Shown: positions 8,527 to 17,299, counted from the stretch's first letter. The stretch: 64,000 nucleotides of DNA from Neomegalonema sp. (GCF_028688855.1 NZ_JAQTXI010000004.1:159940-223939), one strand, 5' to 3'. Notes: a model not told the origin generated them from the sequence alone. Translations and numbers: made by a program.

Positions 8527-10311
8527 ATGGCTGACCCGGTTTCCGCCACGGCCGAGGCTGCGGCGCATCATGGCGTCGATCTGCTTCCGGTCGTGGCGCT
8601 TCTGGCGGCGGCGGTGGTCGCCGTTCCCCTCTTCCGACGTCTCGGACTCGGCTCGGTGCTGGGATACCTCGCGGCGGGTCTGGCCATAGGCCCCTACGGG
8701 CTCGGCCTCTTCCACGATCCTCAGGCGATCATCCATGTCGCCGAACTGGGCGTGGTGCTCTTCCTCTTCGCCATCGGGCTGGAGATGCAGCCCTCGCGGC
8801 TCTGGGCCATGCGCGGCGAGATCTTTGGACTCGGCCTGACCCAGGTCGGCCTCGCCATCGTGGTCCTGATCTGGGTGGGGATCGCGCTCGGCTATCCCGT
8901 CGCGGCCAGCTTCGTCGCGGGGACCGGATTCGTGCTGACCTCCACCGCCATCGTCATGCAGATGCTCGCCGAACGCGGCGAGATGGCCCAGCCCAAGGGA
9001 AGGCGCATCATCGCCATCCTGCTGCTGGAGGATCTGGCCATCGTGCCCCTGCTGGCGATGGTCGCCTTTCTCGCGCCGGGCGGCGAGGCCGTCACGCTGA
9101 CGGATCGTCTGGTCTCGGTGGCCGTCGGGCTGACCGCCATCGCGGCGCTGGTGCTGGTCGGGCGCTATCTGCTCGATCCCGCCCTGAGGCTGCTGGCGCG
9201 CTTCGGCGTCCGCGAGATCATGACGGCCGCCGCGCTGCTCGTGGCGCTGGGCGCGGCGGTGCTCATGCAGGAAGGCGGGCTCTCCATGGCCATGGGCGCC
9301 TTCCTCGCGGGGGTGCTGCTGTCGGAATCCTCCTTCCGCCACCAGCTTGAGGCCGATGTGGAGCCTTTCCGGGGGCTGCTGCTCGGGTTGTTCTTCCTCG
9401 GGGTGGGCATGGCGCTCGACCTCAGGGTGATCGCCGCGAACTGGACCGTCATCGCGATCAGCGTGCCCGCCTTCATGCTGCTCAAGATGCTGGTCATCTA
9501 TGGCGTGGCCCGGCTCTTCAAGGCGGATCGGGAGGAATCCCTGGAGCGCGCCGTCCTGATGGCTCAGGGCGGAGAATTCGCCTTCGTGCTCTACGCCGCC
9601 GCGACGCAGTTCGGCGTCCTCACCCCGGACTGGAACGCCAATCTGACTGCGATCATCATCATCTCCATGGCGCTGACTCCGCTGATGATCATGCTCCACG
9701 CCCGCTACGCCCCGAAGGCCGCCCCCTCCATGGAGGGCGTCGAGGAGGCGAAGGGACTTTCCGGGCGCGTGCTGGTGATCGGATTCGGGCGCTTCGGCCA
9801 GATCGTCAGTCAACCGCTGCTGGCGCGCGGACATTCGCTCTCGATCATCGAGACCAATGCGCAGGCCATCCGCGACGCCGGAGACTTCGGCTTCAAGATC
9901 TGGTACGGCGACGGCTCCCGCATGGACATCCTGCACGCCGCCGGCGCCGGACAGGCCAGTCTGATCATCGCCGCCGCCGGAGATCCCGCCGCCGTCACCC
10001 GCATCGTGGAGCTGGCGCGGCACGAGTTCCCCATGGTCCCGGTGCTGGCCCGCGCCTTCGACCGCGAACACGCCCTGAAGCTGGTCGCCCTGGGGGCGGA
10101 ATACCAGATCCGCGAGACCTTCGAATCCGCCCTCTCCATGGGCCACGAAGCGCTTCTGCGGCTCGGCGAGACCCCCGAGGAGGCCGCGCAGGTGCTCGCG
10201 GAGGTCCGCGCCCGCGATTCCGACCGCTTCGCGCTGGAGGTCGTCGGGGGGCTGGATGCGGGGCGCGTCATGATCCTCGGCAACGCCGGACAGCCGCAGG
10301 CCGCCCACTGA
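8527..10311 (+). CDS. kefB: Kef-type K+/H+ antiporter with RCK domain
   Basis: This is a monovalent cation:proton antiporter-2 protein of 594 residues. About residues 20-395 form a CPA2 membrane domain (LGYLAAGLAIGPYGLG, ELGVVLFLFAIGLEMQPSRLW, LTSTAIVMQMLAERGE, LLLEDLAIVPLLAM). From about residue 415 a Rossmann-type RCK/TrkA-N domain begins (VLVIGFGRFGQIV) that senses NAD(H) or glutathione adducts in KefB/KefC. The organisation and length fit KefB/KefC, which release K+ during electrophile stress and so protect against reactive metabolites. No KefF/KefG-type partner is adjacent. The symbol reflects family, not proven orthology. Confidence 0.85.
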   Translation: MADPVSATAEAAAHHGVDLLPVVALLAAAVVAVPLFRRLGLGSVLGYLAAGLAIGPYGLGLFHDPQAIIHVAELGVVLFLFAIGLEMQPSRLWAMRGEIFGLGLTQVGLAIVVLIWVGIALGYPVAASFVAGTGFVLTSTAIVMQMLAERGEMAQPKGRRIIAILLLEDLAIVPLLAMVAFLAPGGEAVTLTDRLVSVAVGLTAIAALVLVGRYLLDPALRLLARFGVREIMTAAALLVALGAAVLMQEGGLSMAMGAFLAGVLLSESSFRHQLEADVEPFRGLLLGLFFLGVGMALDLRVIAANWTVIAISVPAFMLLKMLVIYGVARLFKADREESLERAVLMAQGGEFAFVLYAAATQFGVLTPDWNANLTAIIIISMALTPLMIMLHARYAPKAAPSMEGVEEAKGLSGRVLVIGFGRFGQIVSQPLLARGHSLSIIETNAQAIRDAGDFGFKIWYGDGSRMDILHAAGAGQASLIIAAAGDPAAVTRIVELARHEFPMVPVLARAFDREHALKLVALGAEYQIRETFESALSMGHEALLRLGETPEEAAQVLAEVRARDSDRFALEVVGGLDAGRVMILGNAGQPQAAH

Positions 10312-10328
10312 TCAGGGCGACCCGGCCC

Positions 10329-11435
10329 TCACGCGGAAGGCCCGGGCCCCTCCATGGAGTCCAGGGCCGCCGCCTTGACGAGGGCGAAGACCGCTTCGCC
10401 CTCCTTCAGATCCATCTCGGCCGCCGCGAGCCGCGTCAGACGGGCGCGCAGGACGCCGCCGCCCTCCAGAGCCAGCCGCGCCTCGACGAAGGGGCCTCCC
10501 GTCGCCTCCAGAGCCTGGATGCGGACAGGCAGGGCGTTGCGGATCGAAATGTCTCCCTGCGCAAGATCGGCCAGCGGCAGGCGGGCGAGCGCCACATCCG
10601 CGGCGGCGATCCTCAGCCGCAGAGGCGCGCCCTCGGGCGGCGCGGCCTCGACCGGAACCCGCAGAAGCGTCCCGCCGCCCAGATCCACGTCGAGGATCTG
10701 GTAGTCCGGATCGTAGCGCCCCGCCCTGCCCTCCAGAGCCGCGCCGGATTCGACCTCTGGCCCCAGAGCCGCAGGCGGAACCCGCGCGAAGACCTCCAGA
10801 GGCGGGCCGGAATCGTAGATCTCTCCGTCGCGCATGAGGATCAGCCCCTCGGAGAGCCGCAAGGCCTCCTCGACGGCGTGGGTCACGTAGAGCACGGGGA
10901 TTCCGAAACGGCGCGGCAGATCGGCGATCAGCGGCAGGATCGCCGCCTTGCGCGCCCGGTCGAGGGCAGAAAGCGGCTCGTCCATGAGCATCAGCCGGGG
11001 GCGGGTCAGCAGGGCGCGGCCTATCGCGACGCGCTGGCGCTCGCCGCCGGAGAGGGTTTCGGGGCGGCGCTTGAGCAAGGGCCCCAGATCCATCCGCGAG
11101 ACGACCTCCTCCCAAGCGATGGGCGAACCGTCTCTGGGCGCGCGCCGCCAGGCGTAGAGGAGGTTCCGCTCCACGCTGAGATGCGGGAAAAGCCTTGCGT
11201 CCTGAAAGACATAGCCCACCGGCAGGGCGTGGGGCGGACGCCCCATCCATTCCTCGCCGTCGAGCTTCAGCGAGCCCCGCGCCTCGGGCTCGAAGCCCGC
11301 GATCAGACGCAGCAGCGTGGTTTTCCCCGAGCCGCTCGGGCCGAAGAGCGTCGTCACGCCCGACAGCGCGAAGCTCCCCTGCGCCGCGAGCCGGAAGCTC
11401 GGGCGCGTGAGGGTCAGATCCAGATCCAGCCGCAT
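10329..11435 (-). CDS. modC: Molybdate ABC transporter ATPase
   Basis: This cytoplasmic ATPase of the molybdate importer has 368 residues. The ABC domain carries Walker A GPSGSGKTT, signature LSGGERQR and Walker B LMLMDEP, and is followed by a C-terminal Mop/TOBE molybdate-binding region (about residues 290-355) as in ModC. The ATG at 11435 overlaps the modB stop in a TGATG arrangement, so the two are translationally coupled. It is the last gene of modABC. The genes for molybdenum enzymes it serves are outside the window. Confidence 0.95.
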   Translation of the reverse strand: MRLDLDLTLTRPSFRLAAQGSFALSGVTTLFGPSGSGKTTLLRLIAGFEPEARGSLKLDGEEWMGRPPHALPVGYVFQDARLFPHLSVERNLLYAWRRAPRDGSPIAWEEVVSRMDLGPLLKRRPETLSGGERQRVAIGRALLTRPRLMLMDEPLSALDRARKAAILPLIADLPRRFGIPVLYVTHAVEEALRLSEGLILMRDGEIYDSGPPLEVFARVPPAALGPEVESGAALEGRAGRYDPDYQILDVDLGGGTLLRVPVEAAPPEGAPLRLRIAAADVALARLPLADLAQGDISIRNALPVRIQALEATGGPFVEARLALEGGGVLRARLTRLAAAEMDLKEGEAVFALVKAAALDSMEGPGPSA

Positions 11436-12112
11436 CAGGCCCTCATGCTGCGAAAGCGCCCGTTGAGCAGGGCCACCGTCAGAAGGATGCAGAAGGAGAC
11501 CAGCAGAAGCCCTCCCGCGAGACGATGGGCGGCGGCGTAGTCGAGGCTCTCCACATGCTCGAAGAGCGCCATGGAGATCACCCGCGTGCGCCCCGGAATG
11601 TTCCCGCCCACCATGAGCAGCACCCCGAATTCTCCGAGGCAATGCGCGAAGACCAGAGCCCCCGCCGTGGCGTATCCGCGCCCCGCCATGGGAGCGGCCA
11701 CGGTCAGGAAGGCGTCGAGCGGACGGGCCCTCAGGCTTGCGGCGGCCTCCATGGGGCCGCGCCCCACCGCCTCGAAGGCGTTCTGGAGCGGCTGCACCGC
11801 GAAGGGCAGGCTGTAGATCAGCGAGGCCAGCAGGAGCCCGTGGAAGGAGAAGGCCAGAGTCCCCCCCGTGCGCTCCAGCCACCAGCCGCCGAGCAGGCTG
11901 TTGGGACTCATCAGCAGAAGCAGATAGAACCCCAGAGCCGTCGGCGGCAGCACCAGAGGCAGCGCCACCACCGCCTCGACCGGAGCGCGCCAACGCCCCT
12001 TCGCCCGCGAGAGCCGCCAAGCCAGAGGCGTGGCGATCACCAGCAGGATCAGGGTCGTCAGCGCCGCGAGCCGCGCCGTCAGCCAGACGGCGCTCCAGTC
12101 GCTCGCGCTCAT
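11435..12112 (-). CDS. modB: Molybdate ABC transporter permease
   Basis: This 225-residue inner-membrane permease has about five transmembrane segments and the binding-protein-dependent EAA-like loop region (AAASLRARPLDAFLTVAAPMAGRG). The N-terminal segment (LTTLILLVIATPLAW) and the VALPLVLPPTALGFYLLLL stretch are typical of ModB. It overlaps modA by four bases and modC by one base. It forms the channel energised by ModC. Confidence 0.95.
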   Translation of the reverse strand: MSASDWSAVWLTARLAALTTLILLVIATPLAWRLSRAKGRWRAPVEAVVALPLVLPPTALGFYLLLLMSPNSLLGGWWLERTGGTLAFSFHGLLLASLIYSLPFAVQPLQNAFEAVGRGPMEAAASLRARPLDAFLTVAAPMAGRGYATAGALVFAHCLGEFGVLLMVGGNIPGRTRVISMALFEHVESLDYAAAHRLAGGLLLVSFCILLTVALLNGRFRSMRA

Positions 12113-12939
12113 TGGGCGGGTTCAAGCTCGAGCTCGGGCTCCTGGAGGGCGGGCTCCTCGGCCAGTTCGTAGCCGAAGCGCTCGATGATGGCGTGGGCGC
12201 TCGGAGCGCCGCGCAGATATTCGACGAATTCGCGTCCGGCGGGGGTGTCCTTGATGAGGATCGCGTCCTGACGAATGGGCGCGTACATCTCCTTCGGAGG
12301 CAGCCAGAGGCTCCCCTGATCGACGAACTTGCCCTCCTTCACCTGCGACAACGCGATGAAGCCCATGTCCGCGGCGCCGCTGGCGACCGAGGCGAAGGCC
12401 TCGCCGATGCTGTTGCCCTGAGCGATCCTGCCTTCAAGATCGGCGGTCAGGCCGAGATTCCCGATGACCTCCATGGCGGCGGCGCCATAGGGGGCGGTCT
12501 TGGGATTGGCGATGGAGACCAGACGCGCGGCCTTCAGCCCCGCCGCCCCGAGCTCGACCTTCTCGCGGGGCGTCCAGACCGCAAGCGTGCCGATGGCGTA
12601 GGTGAAGCGCGTGCCCGCCACGCCCAGACCTTCCTTCTCCAGAAGCTCCGGACGCTCGTCGTCGGCGGAGAGGAAGGCGTCGAAGGGGGCGCCCTCGCGG
12701 ATCTGGGTGGTCAGGCCGCCGCTCGCGCCGAAGGCCGGGACCACGGTGTGTCCGGTCTCCTTGTGGAAGTCCTCCGCGAGGACCTCCATGGCGCCCTTGA
12801 AGTTGGCGGCCACCGCCACGGTGAGCGTCGCCGGAGCGACCTCCACGGGAGCGGGGCGCGGCGCCTCCTGAGCGAAGGCGGATTGGGCGAAGATGGGCAG
12901 GCCGACCAGAGCGGCGGCCAGAAGAGGGGCGAACTTCAT
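12109..12939 (-). CDS. modA: Molybdate-binding periplasmic protein
   Basis: This 276-residue protein begins with a signal peptide (MKFAPLLAAALVGLPIF, cleavage near AFA-QE). The mature domain has the ModA signature VAVAANFKGAMEVLAEDF, then FGASGGLTTQI and APFDAFLSADDERPE, which line the oxyanion site. AAGGAG precedes the ATG at 12939 by seven bases; an in-frame ATG 12 codons earlier lacks such a site and would spoil the leader. The C-terminus is unusually Glu/Pro/Leu-rich (about 20 residues after the last domain segment). It is the first gene of modABC, and a LysR gene lies immediately upstream on the same strand. Confidence 0.95.
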   Translation of the reverse strand: MKFAPLLAAALVGLPIFAQSAFAQEAPRPAPVEVAPATLTVAVAANFKGAMEVLAEDFHKETGHTVVPAFGASGGLTTQIREGAPFDAFLSADDERPELLEKEGLGVAGTRFTYAIGTLAVWTPREKVELGAAGLKAARLVSIANPKTAPYGAAAMEVIGNLGLTADLEGRIAQGNSIGEAFASVASGAADMGFIALSQVKEGKFVDQGSLWLPPKEMYAPIRQDAILIKDTPAGREFVEYLRGAPSAHAIIERFGYELAEEPALQEPELELEPAQ

Positions 12940-12971
12940 CGCAGGACTCCTTGAGAAAGGCGTGAGCTTGT

Positions 12972-13898
12972 TCATTCGGCGGCTCTCGGCGCGGCGGAGG
13001 CTTCGAGGCGGCCTTCGAAATCCGCCTCCTCGACGCAGCTGCGCAAGGCCTCGGCCATGGGCGTCTGGGGCGAGCGCTCGGCCAGGACCAGCCCGACCAT
13101 GTGGCGACGCGGCGTCTCGGCCATCTCGCGGAGCGCCAGCCCTCCGGCCTCGCCGAAGACGAAGCGGAAGGCTTGCGGGACGATGGCGCACCAGGGCCCC
13201 GCCCGCAGATGCGAGGCCACTCCGAGAAAACTGTTGCAGGTGATCTTCGGCCGCAGCTCCACTCCGAGATCTCCCGCCACCTCGTCGAGGATGCGGCGAT
13301 GCTTCATCTCCTCGCGCAGGAGGCAGAGGGGTTGGGCGGCGGCCTCGGCCCATCCGACGATCCGGCGCTCCGCCAGAGGATGCTCCGCGCGGCAGGCGAA
13401 GAGATAGCGCTCGCGGTAGAGCGGAAACTCGCGGAGGTTCTCCTCGGGCGCCTGGTCGAGATAGGTCACGCCGCCGTCGATCTCGAAGGCCTCCAGCGCC
13501 CGGCGCAGCGCCTGGAAGGACATCGAACGGATCTCCAGACCCGCCAGAGGATTGCGCCGCGCGAAGCTCTCCGAGATCAGCGAGATCATCGGCATGGCGG
13601 CGGGAATCACGCCCAGACGCAGCGTTCCGGTCAGGCCGCCCCGCGCGCCCCTCAGATCCTCGTGGAGGCTGTCGTGATCCGCGAGGATCCGTCGGCTCCA
13701 GCGGAGCAGCTTCTCGCCTTCGGGCGTCAGCGCCGTGAAGCGGTGCCCCCGGATCACCAGCGCGAGATTCAGATCCTCCTCCAGCTTGCGGATCGCCTGA
13801 GACAGCGTGGGCTGCGAGACGCCGCAGGTCTCGGCGGCGCGGCCGAAATGCCGCTCGTCGGCGAGGACCACGAAGAATCTCAGATGCCGGATGAGCAT
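12972..13898 (-). CDS. LysR-family regulator next to modABC
   Basis: This 308-residue LysR protein has its helix-turn-helix in ERHFGRAAETCGVSQPTLS (about residues 16-34). The N-terminal third is closely similar to the LysR at 872-1762, so the two are paralogues. The ATG at 13898 follows GGAAGG by seven bases; a longer frame would add 38 Pro/Arg-rich residues and is rejected. It ends 32 bases before modA on the same strand, so it may be cotranscribed with and control modABC, a role usually taken by ModE. The effector is unknown. A possible LysR box lies about 110 bases upstream. Confidence 0.85.
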   Translation of the reverse strand: MLIRHLRFFVVLADERHFGRAAETCGVSQPTLSQAIRKLEEDLNLALVIRGHRFTALTPEGEKLLRWSRRILADHDSLHEDLRGARGGLTGTLRLGVIPAAMPMISLISESFARRNPLAGLEIRSMSFQALRRALEAFEIDGGVTYLDQAPEENLREFPLYRERYLFACRAEHPLAERRIVGWAEAAAQPLCLLREEMKHRRILDEVAGDLGVELRPKITCNSFLGVASHLRAGPWCAIVPQAFRFVFGEAGGLALREMAETPRRHMVGLVLAERSPQTPMAEALRSCVEEADFEGRLEASAAPRAAE

Positions 13899-14010
13899 GG
13901 TTCCGCCTTCCTGCGCCGGAACGGCGCTCCGGCGTCCGGGCCGGACGCCGCGCGAGCCCGGATCCGCCCTCTCCGCGCAAGGCGGCTTCCTGCGGTCTGG
14001 CGCGTCGAGC

Positions 14011-14025
14011 ATAGGCGATTCCTAT
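14011..14025. promoter_or_regulatory. LysR-type box ATAGG-N5-CCTAT
   Basis: ATAGG and CCTAT flank five bases (CGATT), a perfect dyad that also fits the LysR consensus T-N11-A and the ATAG-N7-CTAT half-site pattern known for OxyR-like regulators. It lies about 110 bases upstream of the LysR start, as expected for autoregulation or mod control. Confidence 0.5.
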
Positions 14026-14090
14026 CATGCCGCAGGAAAACGACGCGGAATCCTCCGCGCTTCGCCCCTTGCTGCGGCATGTGGGAGAAA

Positions 14091-14128
14091 CAATCAATCT
14101 TATTGATTGAAGCGATAAATCAATTGAT
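14091..14128. promoter_or_regulatory. Two AT-rich dyads
   Basis: CAATCAAT and ATTGATTG are separated by three bases (14091-14109), and the palindrome ATCAATTGAT follows at 14119-14128. AT-rich dyads are rare in this GC-rich window and suggest a protein-binding site or a promoter core. Confidence 0.4.
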
Positions 14129-14220
14129 ATTTCCTATCGAGCCCGGAGCCTCGCCCCGCAAGGCGGCGCTCCGGCCTCCGGAAAGGCCCGCCCCAGGCCG
14201 CGCGGACGCGATCAGCACGA

Positions 14221-14234
14221 AACCGAATTCGGTT
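14221..14234. promoter_or_regulatory. 14-base palindrome upstream of fpr
   Basis: AACCGAATTCGGTT is a perfect palindrome 128 bases upstream of the fpr start. It is a candidate operator for fpr. The binding protein is unknown. Confidence 0.4.
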
Positions 14235-14361
14235 ATGCCGAAAAATCCGCTTGTTCCGCGCCGCCGAAAGGAGGATTCACTCCGTCTTGTCGCCATGGCG
14301 GCGGATGTCGCCTGATCCTTGTACCCGATCTTCGTCATCGTCTCTGCCCAAGGACTTCCTC

Positions 14362-15168
14362 ATGACCATCGCCGCTCCGATCTCCGGCCACCCGATCCCC
14401 GCAGGCGTCCACGCCGAGCGGATCCTCTCCGTCCGGCATTACACGGACCGGCTCTTCTCCTTCCGGGCGACGCGGCCCGCCTCCTTCCGGTTCCGCTCGG
14501 GCGAATTCGTGATGATCGGCCTGCCCAACGCGCCCAAGCCCGTCTTCCGGGCCTATTCCATCGCCAGCCCCGCCTGGGACGAAGAACTCGAATTCTACTC
14601 CATCAAGGTTCCGGACGGCCCTCTGACGAGCCATCTCCAGAAGATCCAGCCCGGCGACACGCTGCTGCTGCGTCCCAAGACCACCGGCACCCTGGTTCTC
14701 GACGCCCTGCTGCCGGGACGCCGGCTGTGGATGATCTCCACGGGGACGGGAATCGCGCCCTTCGCCAGCCTCATGCGCGATCCGGAGACCTACGAGAAAT
14801 TCGAACAGGTCGTGCTGACCCACACCTGCCGCGACGTCGCCGAACTGGCCTACGGGCTGGAGCTCTCCCGCGCCCTGGCCGAGGATCCGCTGATCGGCGA
14901 ACTGGCCCGCGAGCGCTTCCACCACTACCCCGCGACCACCCGCGAGACCTATGAGCGCATGGGCCGCGTCACGGCGCATATCGAGAGCGGCGAATTGTTC
15001 CGCAGCTTCGGGCTCCAGGGCTTCGACCCGGCGCAGGACCGCGTGATGATCTGCGGCTCCATCGAACTGAACCGCGACCTCAAGAAGATCCTCGAAGACC
15101 TCGGCCTGCGCGAGGGCGCCAACAACGCCCCTGCGGAATTCGTCGTGGAGCGCGCCTTCGTCGGCTGA
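14362..15168 (+). CDS. fpr: Ferredoxin-NADP+ reductase
   Basis: This 268-residue FAD flavoprotein transfers electrons between NADPH and ferredoxin or flavodoxin. It shows the FAD-binding signature FRAYSIASPAWDE (RxYS) at about residues 63-75, then a GTGIAPFASLMRDPETY segment for NADP binding and MICGSIELNRDLKKIL near the C-terminus. It ends in EFVVERAFVG, the form found in bacterial subclass I (Azotobacter/Rhodobacter-type) reductases. I chose the ATG at 14362 because AAGGA lies upstream and the sequence then aligns with the family start; the longer frame adds Ser-rich residues. It usually acts in redox balance and oxidative stress. It is a single-gene unit followed by a strong hairpin. Confidence 0.92.
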   Translation: MTIAAPISGHPIPAGVHAERILSVRHYTDRLFSFRATRPASFRFRSGEFVMIGLPNAPKPVFRAYSIASPAWDEELEFYSIKVPDGPLTSHLQKIQPGDTLLLRPKTTGTLVLDALLPGRRLWMISTGTGIAPFASLMRDPETYEKFEQVVLTHTCRDVAELAYGLELSRALAEDPLIGELARERFHHYPATTRETYERMGRVTAHIESGELFRSFGLQGFDPAQDRVMICGSIELNRDLKKILEDLGLREGANNAPAEFVVERAFVG

Positions 15169-15185
15169 CGGCGCAAGGCGACGGA

Positions 15186-15211
15186 CCCTCGCCCCCGGAA
15201 GCGGGCGAGGG
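15186..15211. terminator. Hairpin between the convergent fpr and LysR genes
   Basis: A nine-base perfect stem CCCTCGCCC/GGGCGAGGG with an eight-base loop lies between two convergent stops, so it could serve both directions. Confidence 0.6.
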
Positions 15212-15212
15212 A

Positions 15213-16124
15213 TCAGGCGGATGCCGGAAGGGCCGCGCTCAGGCGGGCCGACGTCCAGTCGATGAAGCTCCGCACGCGCGGAGACAACAGACGCGCATGG
15301 GGATAGACCATGCGGATCGGCGCGCCCGGCGCCTCGAACTCCCGGAGGATGCGGATCAGGCTCCCCTCCTCCAGCTCCCGCGCGACCTGGTAATGCAGCA
15401 GACGCGCGACGCCTGTCCCCTCCAGGCAGGCCAGACGCGCCGCCCGCGCCTGATTGGTCGAGAAGACCGCCGGAACCTCCACCGCCAGAGGGGCCCCCGC
15501 CTCCCGGAACTCCCAGACCGGGCCCGGCGGATGAAAGACAACCCCGGGGATCTCCCGCAGATCCTCCGGACGCCTGATCGGACCGCAGCGGCGCAGAAGC
15601 TCCGGCGCGACGCAGACCACGGGCCGGGTCTCGCCCAGACGCGCCGCGATCAGCCCCGAATCCGGCATGGGGCCGATGCGGATCGCCAGATCCATCCCCT
15701 CCTCCAGCAGATCCACCACCCGATCCAGCAAGGTCAGCTCGACCCGCATCCCCGGATGCGCGCGCAGAAAGGCGTTGACCGTCGGAGCCGCGTAAAGCGC
15801 GCCGAACTCGACGGGCGCCGTCAGACGCAGCAGCCCTCCCGGAGCCGCGCGCCGCGCCTCGAAGCTCTGCTCCAGGGTCTCGAACTCCCCGAGGATGCGA
15901 CGGCACCAGGCGAGATATTCCGCGCCCTCGTCGGTCAGGGCGAGGCGGCGCGTGTTGCGGTTCAGCAGACGCAGCCCCAGAGACCGCTCCAGAGCCGCCA
16001 GATTCCGCGCCACCGAAGCGTTGGAGCAGCCGAGCCGCTCGGCGGCGGCGGTCAGGCTGCCCGCCTCCACGATGCTCAGGAAGGTCTCCATGGCCTTGAG
16101 CTTGTCCAGATCCGCAGCCTCCAT
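15213..16124 (-). CDS. LysR-family regulator
   Basis: This LysR protein of about 303 residues has the N-terminal motif METFLSIVEAGSLTAAAERLG-type (helix-turn-helix SLTAAAERLGCSNASVARNL) and a substrate-binding domain with FGALYAAPTVNAFL and VELTLLDRVVDLLEEGMDLAIRIG-type segments typical of the CrgA/AaeR-like subgroup. The start is uncertain. The ATG at 16124 brings the protein closest to the family start; two ATGs further upstream give Arg-rich extensions and none has a clear ribosome-binding site. It is divergent from the VOC-GST pair and may control it. Confidence 0.8.
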   Translation of the reverse strand: MEAADLDKLKAMETFLSIVEAGSLTAAAERLGCSNASVARNLAALERSLGLRLLNRNTRRLALTDEGAEYLAWCRRILGEFETLEQSFEARRAAPGGLLRLTAPVEFGALYAAPTVNAFLRAHPGMRVELTLLDRVVDLLEEGMDLAIRIGPMPDSGLIAARLGETRPVVCVAPELLRRCGPIRRPEDLREIPGVVFHPPGPVWEFREAGAPLAVEVPAVFSTNQARAARLACLEGTGVARLLHYQVARELEEGSLIRILREFEAPGAPIRMVYPHARLLSPRVRSFIDWTSARLSAALPASA

Positions 16125-16230
16125 CTCTGCGCCCGACGCAGAAGTCTTCTCCGCGCGGCGGCGTTTCTCCCGGCGAGGGGATCGGAGAAGAATGGCGCTC
16201 ATCCGCAGCGGGAAGGCAAGGAGGACGCGC

Positions 16231-16689
16231 ATGATCCTGGACCAATCGACAAGCCCCGGAGAGGCCCCTCTCCGCAGCCGCGCCCGGATCTCGGCCTATG
16301 ACCACGTGGGGATCCGCGTCAGCGACCGCCGCCGCGCCCTGGCCTTCTACGAGGGCCTCGGATTCGTGGAGAGCGCGCGATTCCCCGCCTACGAGGCCAA
16401 CGAGATGGTCACCGCCGACGGCGTGCGGATCAATCTGATCTTCAACGCCGCCCGTCGCCCCGGCCTGCGCAACGTGCTGCTCGACGAGCCGGTGAAGCTG
16501 CCCGGCGTGACTCATCCGGCCTTCGTGGTGGATGATCTGGAGGCGCTTCAGGAATGGCTGGGCGCCCGGAACATCCGGATCACCGAAGGCCCCAAGCCCA
16601 TCGGCCCGCGCCGGATCGCGCTGTTCATCCGCGATCCGGACGGCAACGTCCTCGAATTCAATCAACTGATTCCACAAGGGGGGAAATGA
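16231..16689 (+). CDS. VOC (glyoxalase/dioxygenase fold) protein
   Basis: This 152-residue single-domain protein belongs to the vicinal oxygen chelate superfamily. It has DHVGIRVSDRRRALAFYEGLGF at the start, HPAFVVDDLEALQEWL in the middle and ALFIRDPDGNVLEFNQL at the end, which includes the metal-binding Glu (LEF). Members include glyoxalase I and thiol-dependent detoxification enzymes. The start has a perfect AAGGAGG seven bases upstream. Its stop overlaps the GTP-like ATGA before the glutathione transferase gene, so the two likely form an operon for glutathione-dependent handling of an electrophile. Confidence 0.8.
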   Translation: MILDQSTSPGEAPLRSRARISAYDHVGIRVSDRRRALAFYEGLGFVESARFPAYEANEMVTADGVRINLIFNAARRPGLRNVLLDEPVKLPGVTHPAFVVDDLEALQEWLGARNIRITEGPKPIGPRRIALFIRDPDGNVLEFNQLIPQGGK

Positions 16690-16691
16690 TC

Positions 16692-17282
16692 ATGAAGCTC
16701 TACGACCTCGGGCCTTCGGGCAATTGCTACAAGGTGCGGCTCTTCGCGGCGCTGGCGGGGATCGATCTGGAGATCGTCCCGGTGGATTTCCTCGGCGGAG
16801 AGCACAAGCGCCCGCCCCTCACCGACCTCAACCCCTGGGGCGAACTGCCCATCCTCGTGGACGGCGATCTCACGTTGAGGGATTCCCAGGCGATCCTCGT
16901 CTATCTGGCGGGCGCCCACGGAGGAGCGGCCTGGCTGCCCGTCGAGCCCGCCTTGCAGGCTCAGGTCGCGCAATGGCTCTCGACCGCCGCCAACGAGATC
17001 CAGCATGGCCCCGCCTCGGCGCGGCTGGTGGACAAGTTCGGCTACGCCATCGACAAGCCGGGAACCCTGCGGGTCTCGAAGCGCATCCTCGGGCTGCTGG
17101 AGGCCCATCTCGCGCGACAGGACTGGCTCGCCGTCGGGCGCCCCACCATCGCCGATTGCGCCGTCTATCCCTATGTGGCCCTCGCGCCGGAAGGCGGGAT
17201 CGACCTCTCGCCCTATCCGGCCGTCGGCCGCTGGATGGACCGCATCGCCGCCCTGCCCGGATATGCGCCCCCGCCGGCCTGA
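16692..17282 (+). CDS. Glutathione S-transferase family protein
   Basis: This 196-residue protein has a thioredoxin-fold N-terminal domain (MKLYDLGPSGNCYKVRLFAAL; PWGELPILVDGDLTLRDSQAILVYLA, holding the cis-Pro and the glutathione gamma-glutamyl site) and an all-helical C-terminal domain with the N-capping motif PTIADCAVYPY. The Ser in GPSGNCYK is the probable catalytic residue of beta/theta-like GSTs. GGGGG lies eight bases before the ATG at 16692; a second ATG at 16686 overlaps the VOC stop. It probably conjugates or isomerises a substrate together with the VOC protein. Confidence 0.88.
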   Translation: MKLYDLGPSGNCYKVRLFAALAGIDLEIVPVDFLGGEHKRPPLTDLNPWGELPILVDGDLTLRDSQAILVYLAGAHGGAAWLPVEPALQAQVAQWLSTAANEIQHGPASARLVDKFGYAIDKPGTLRVSKRILGLLEAHLARQDWLAVGRPTIADCAVYPYVALAPEGGIDLSPYPAVGRWMDRIAALPGYAPPPA

Positions 17283-17299
17283 GGCTCCGGGAGATCGCG

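Larger units (their letters stand above)
13899..14361. other. Divergent control region between the mod-linked LysR gene and fpr
   Basis: This 463-base gene-free stretch is more AT-rich than its surroundings around 14085-14150 and holds several dyads listed separately (14011-14025, 14091-14128, 14221-14234). It must carry both the LysR/mod promoter and the fpr promoter. A short minus-strand frame inside it has low-complexity composition and is not called. Confidence 0.6.

Noticed and set aside
7384..10308. 974-codon open frame on the minus strand opposite the Kef-type gene
   Set aside because: It is composed of Asp/His/Gly/Gln-rich shadow sequence and runs through an outer-membrane protein gene as well.
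12109..14097. Apparent fusion of a long N-terminal part to ModA
   Set aside because: The upstream part overlaps the LysR gene in another frame. ModA has its own ribosome-binding site and signal peptide at 12939.
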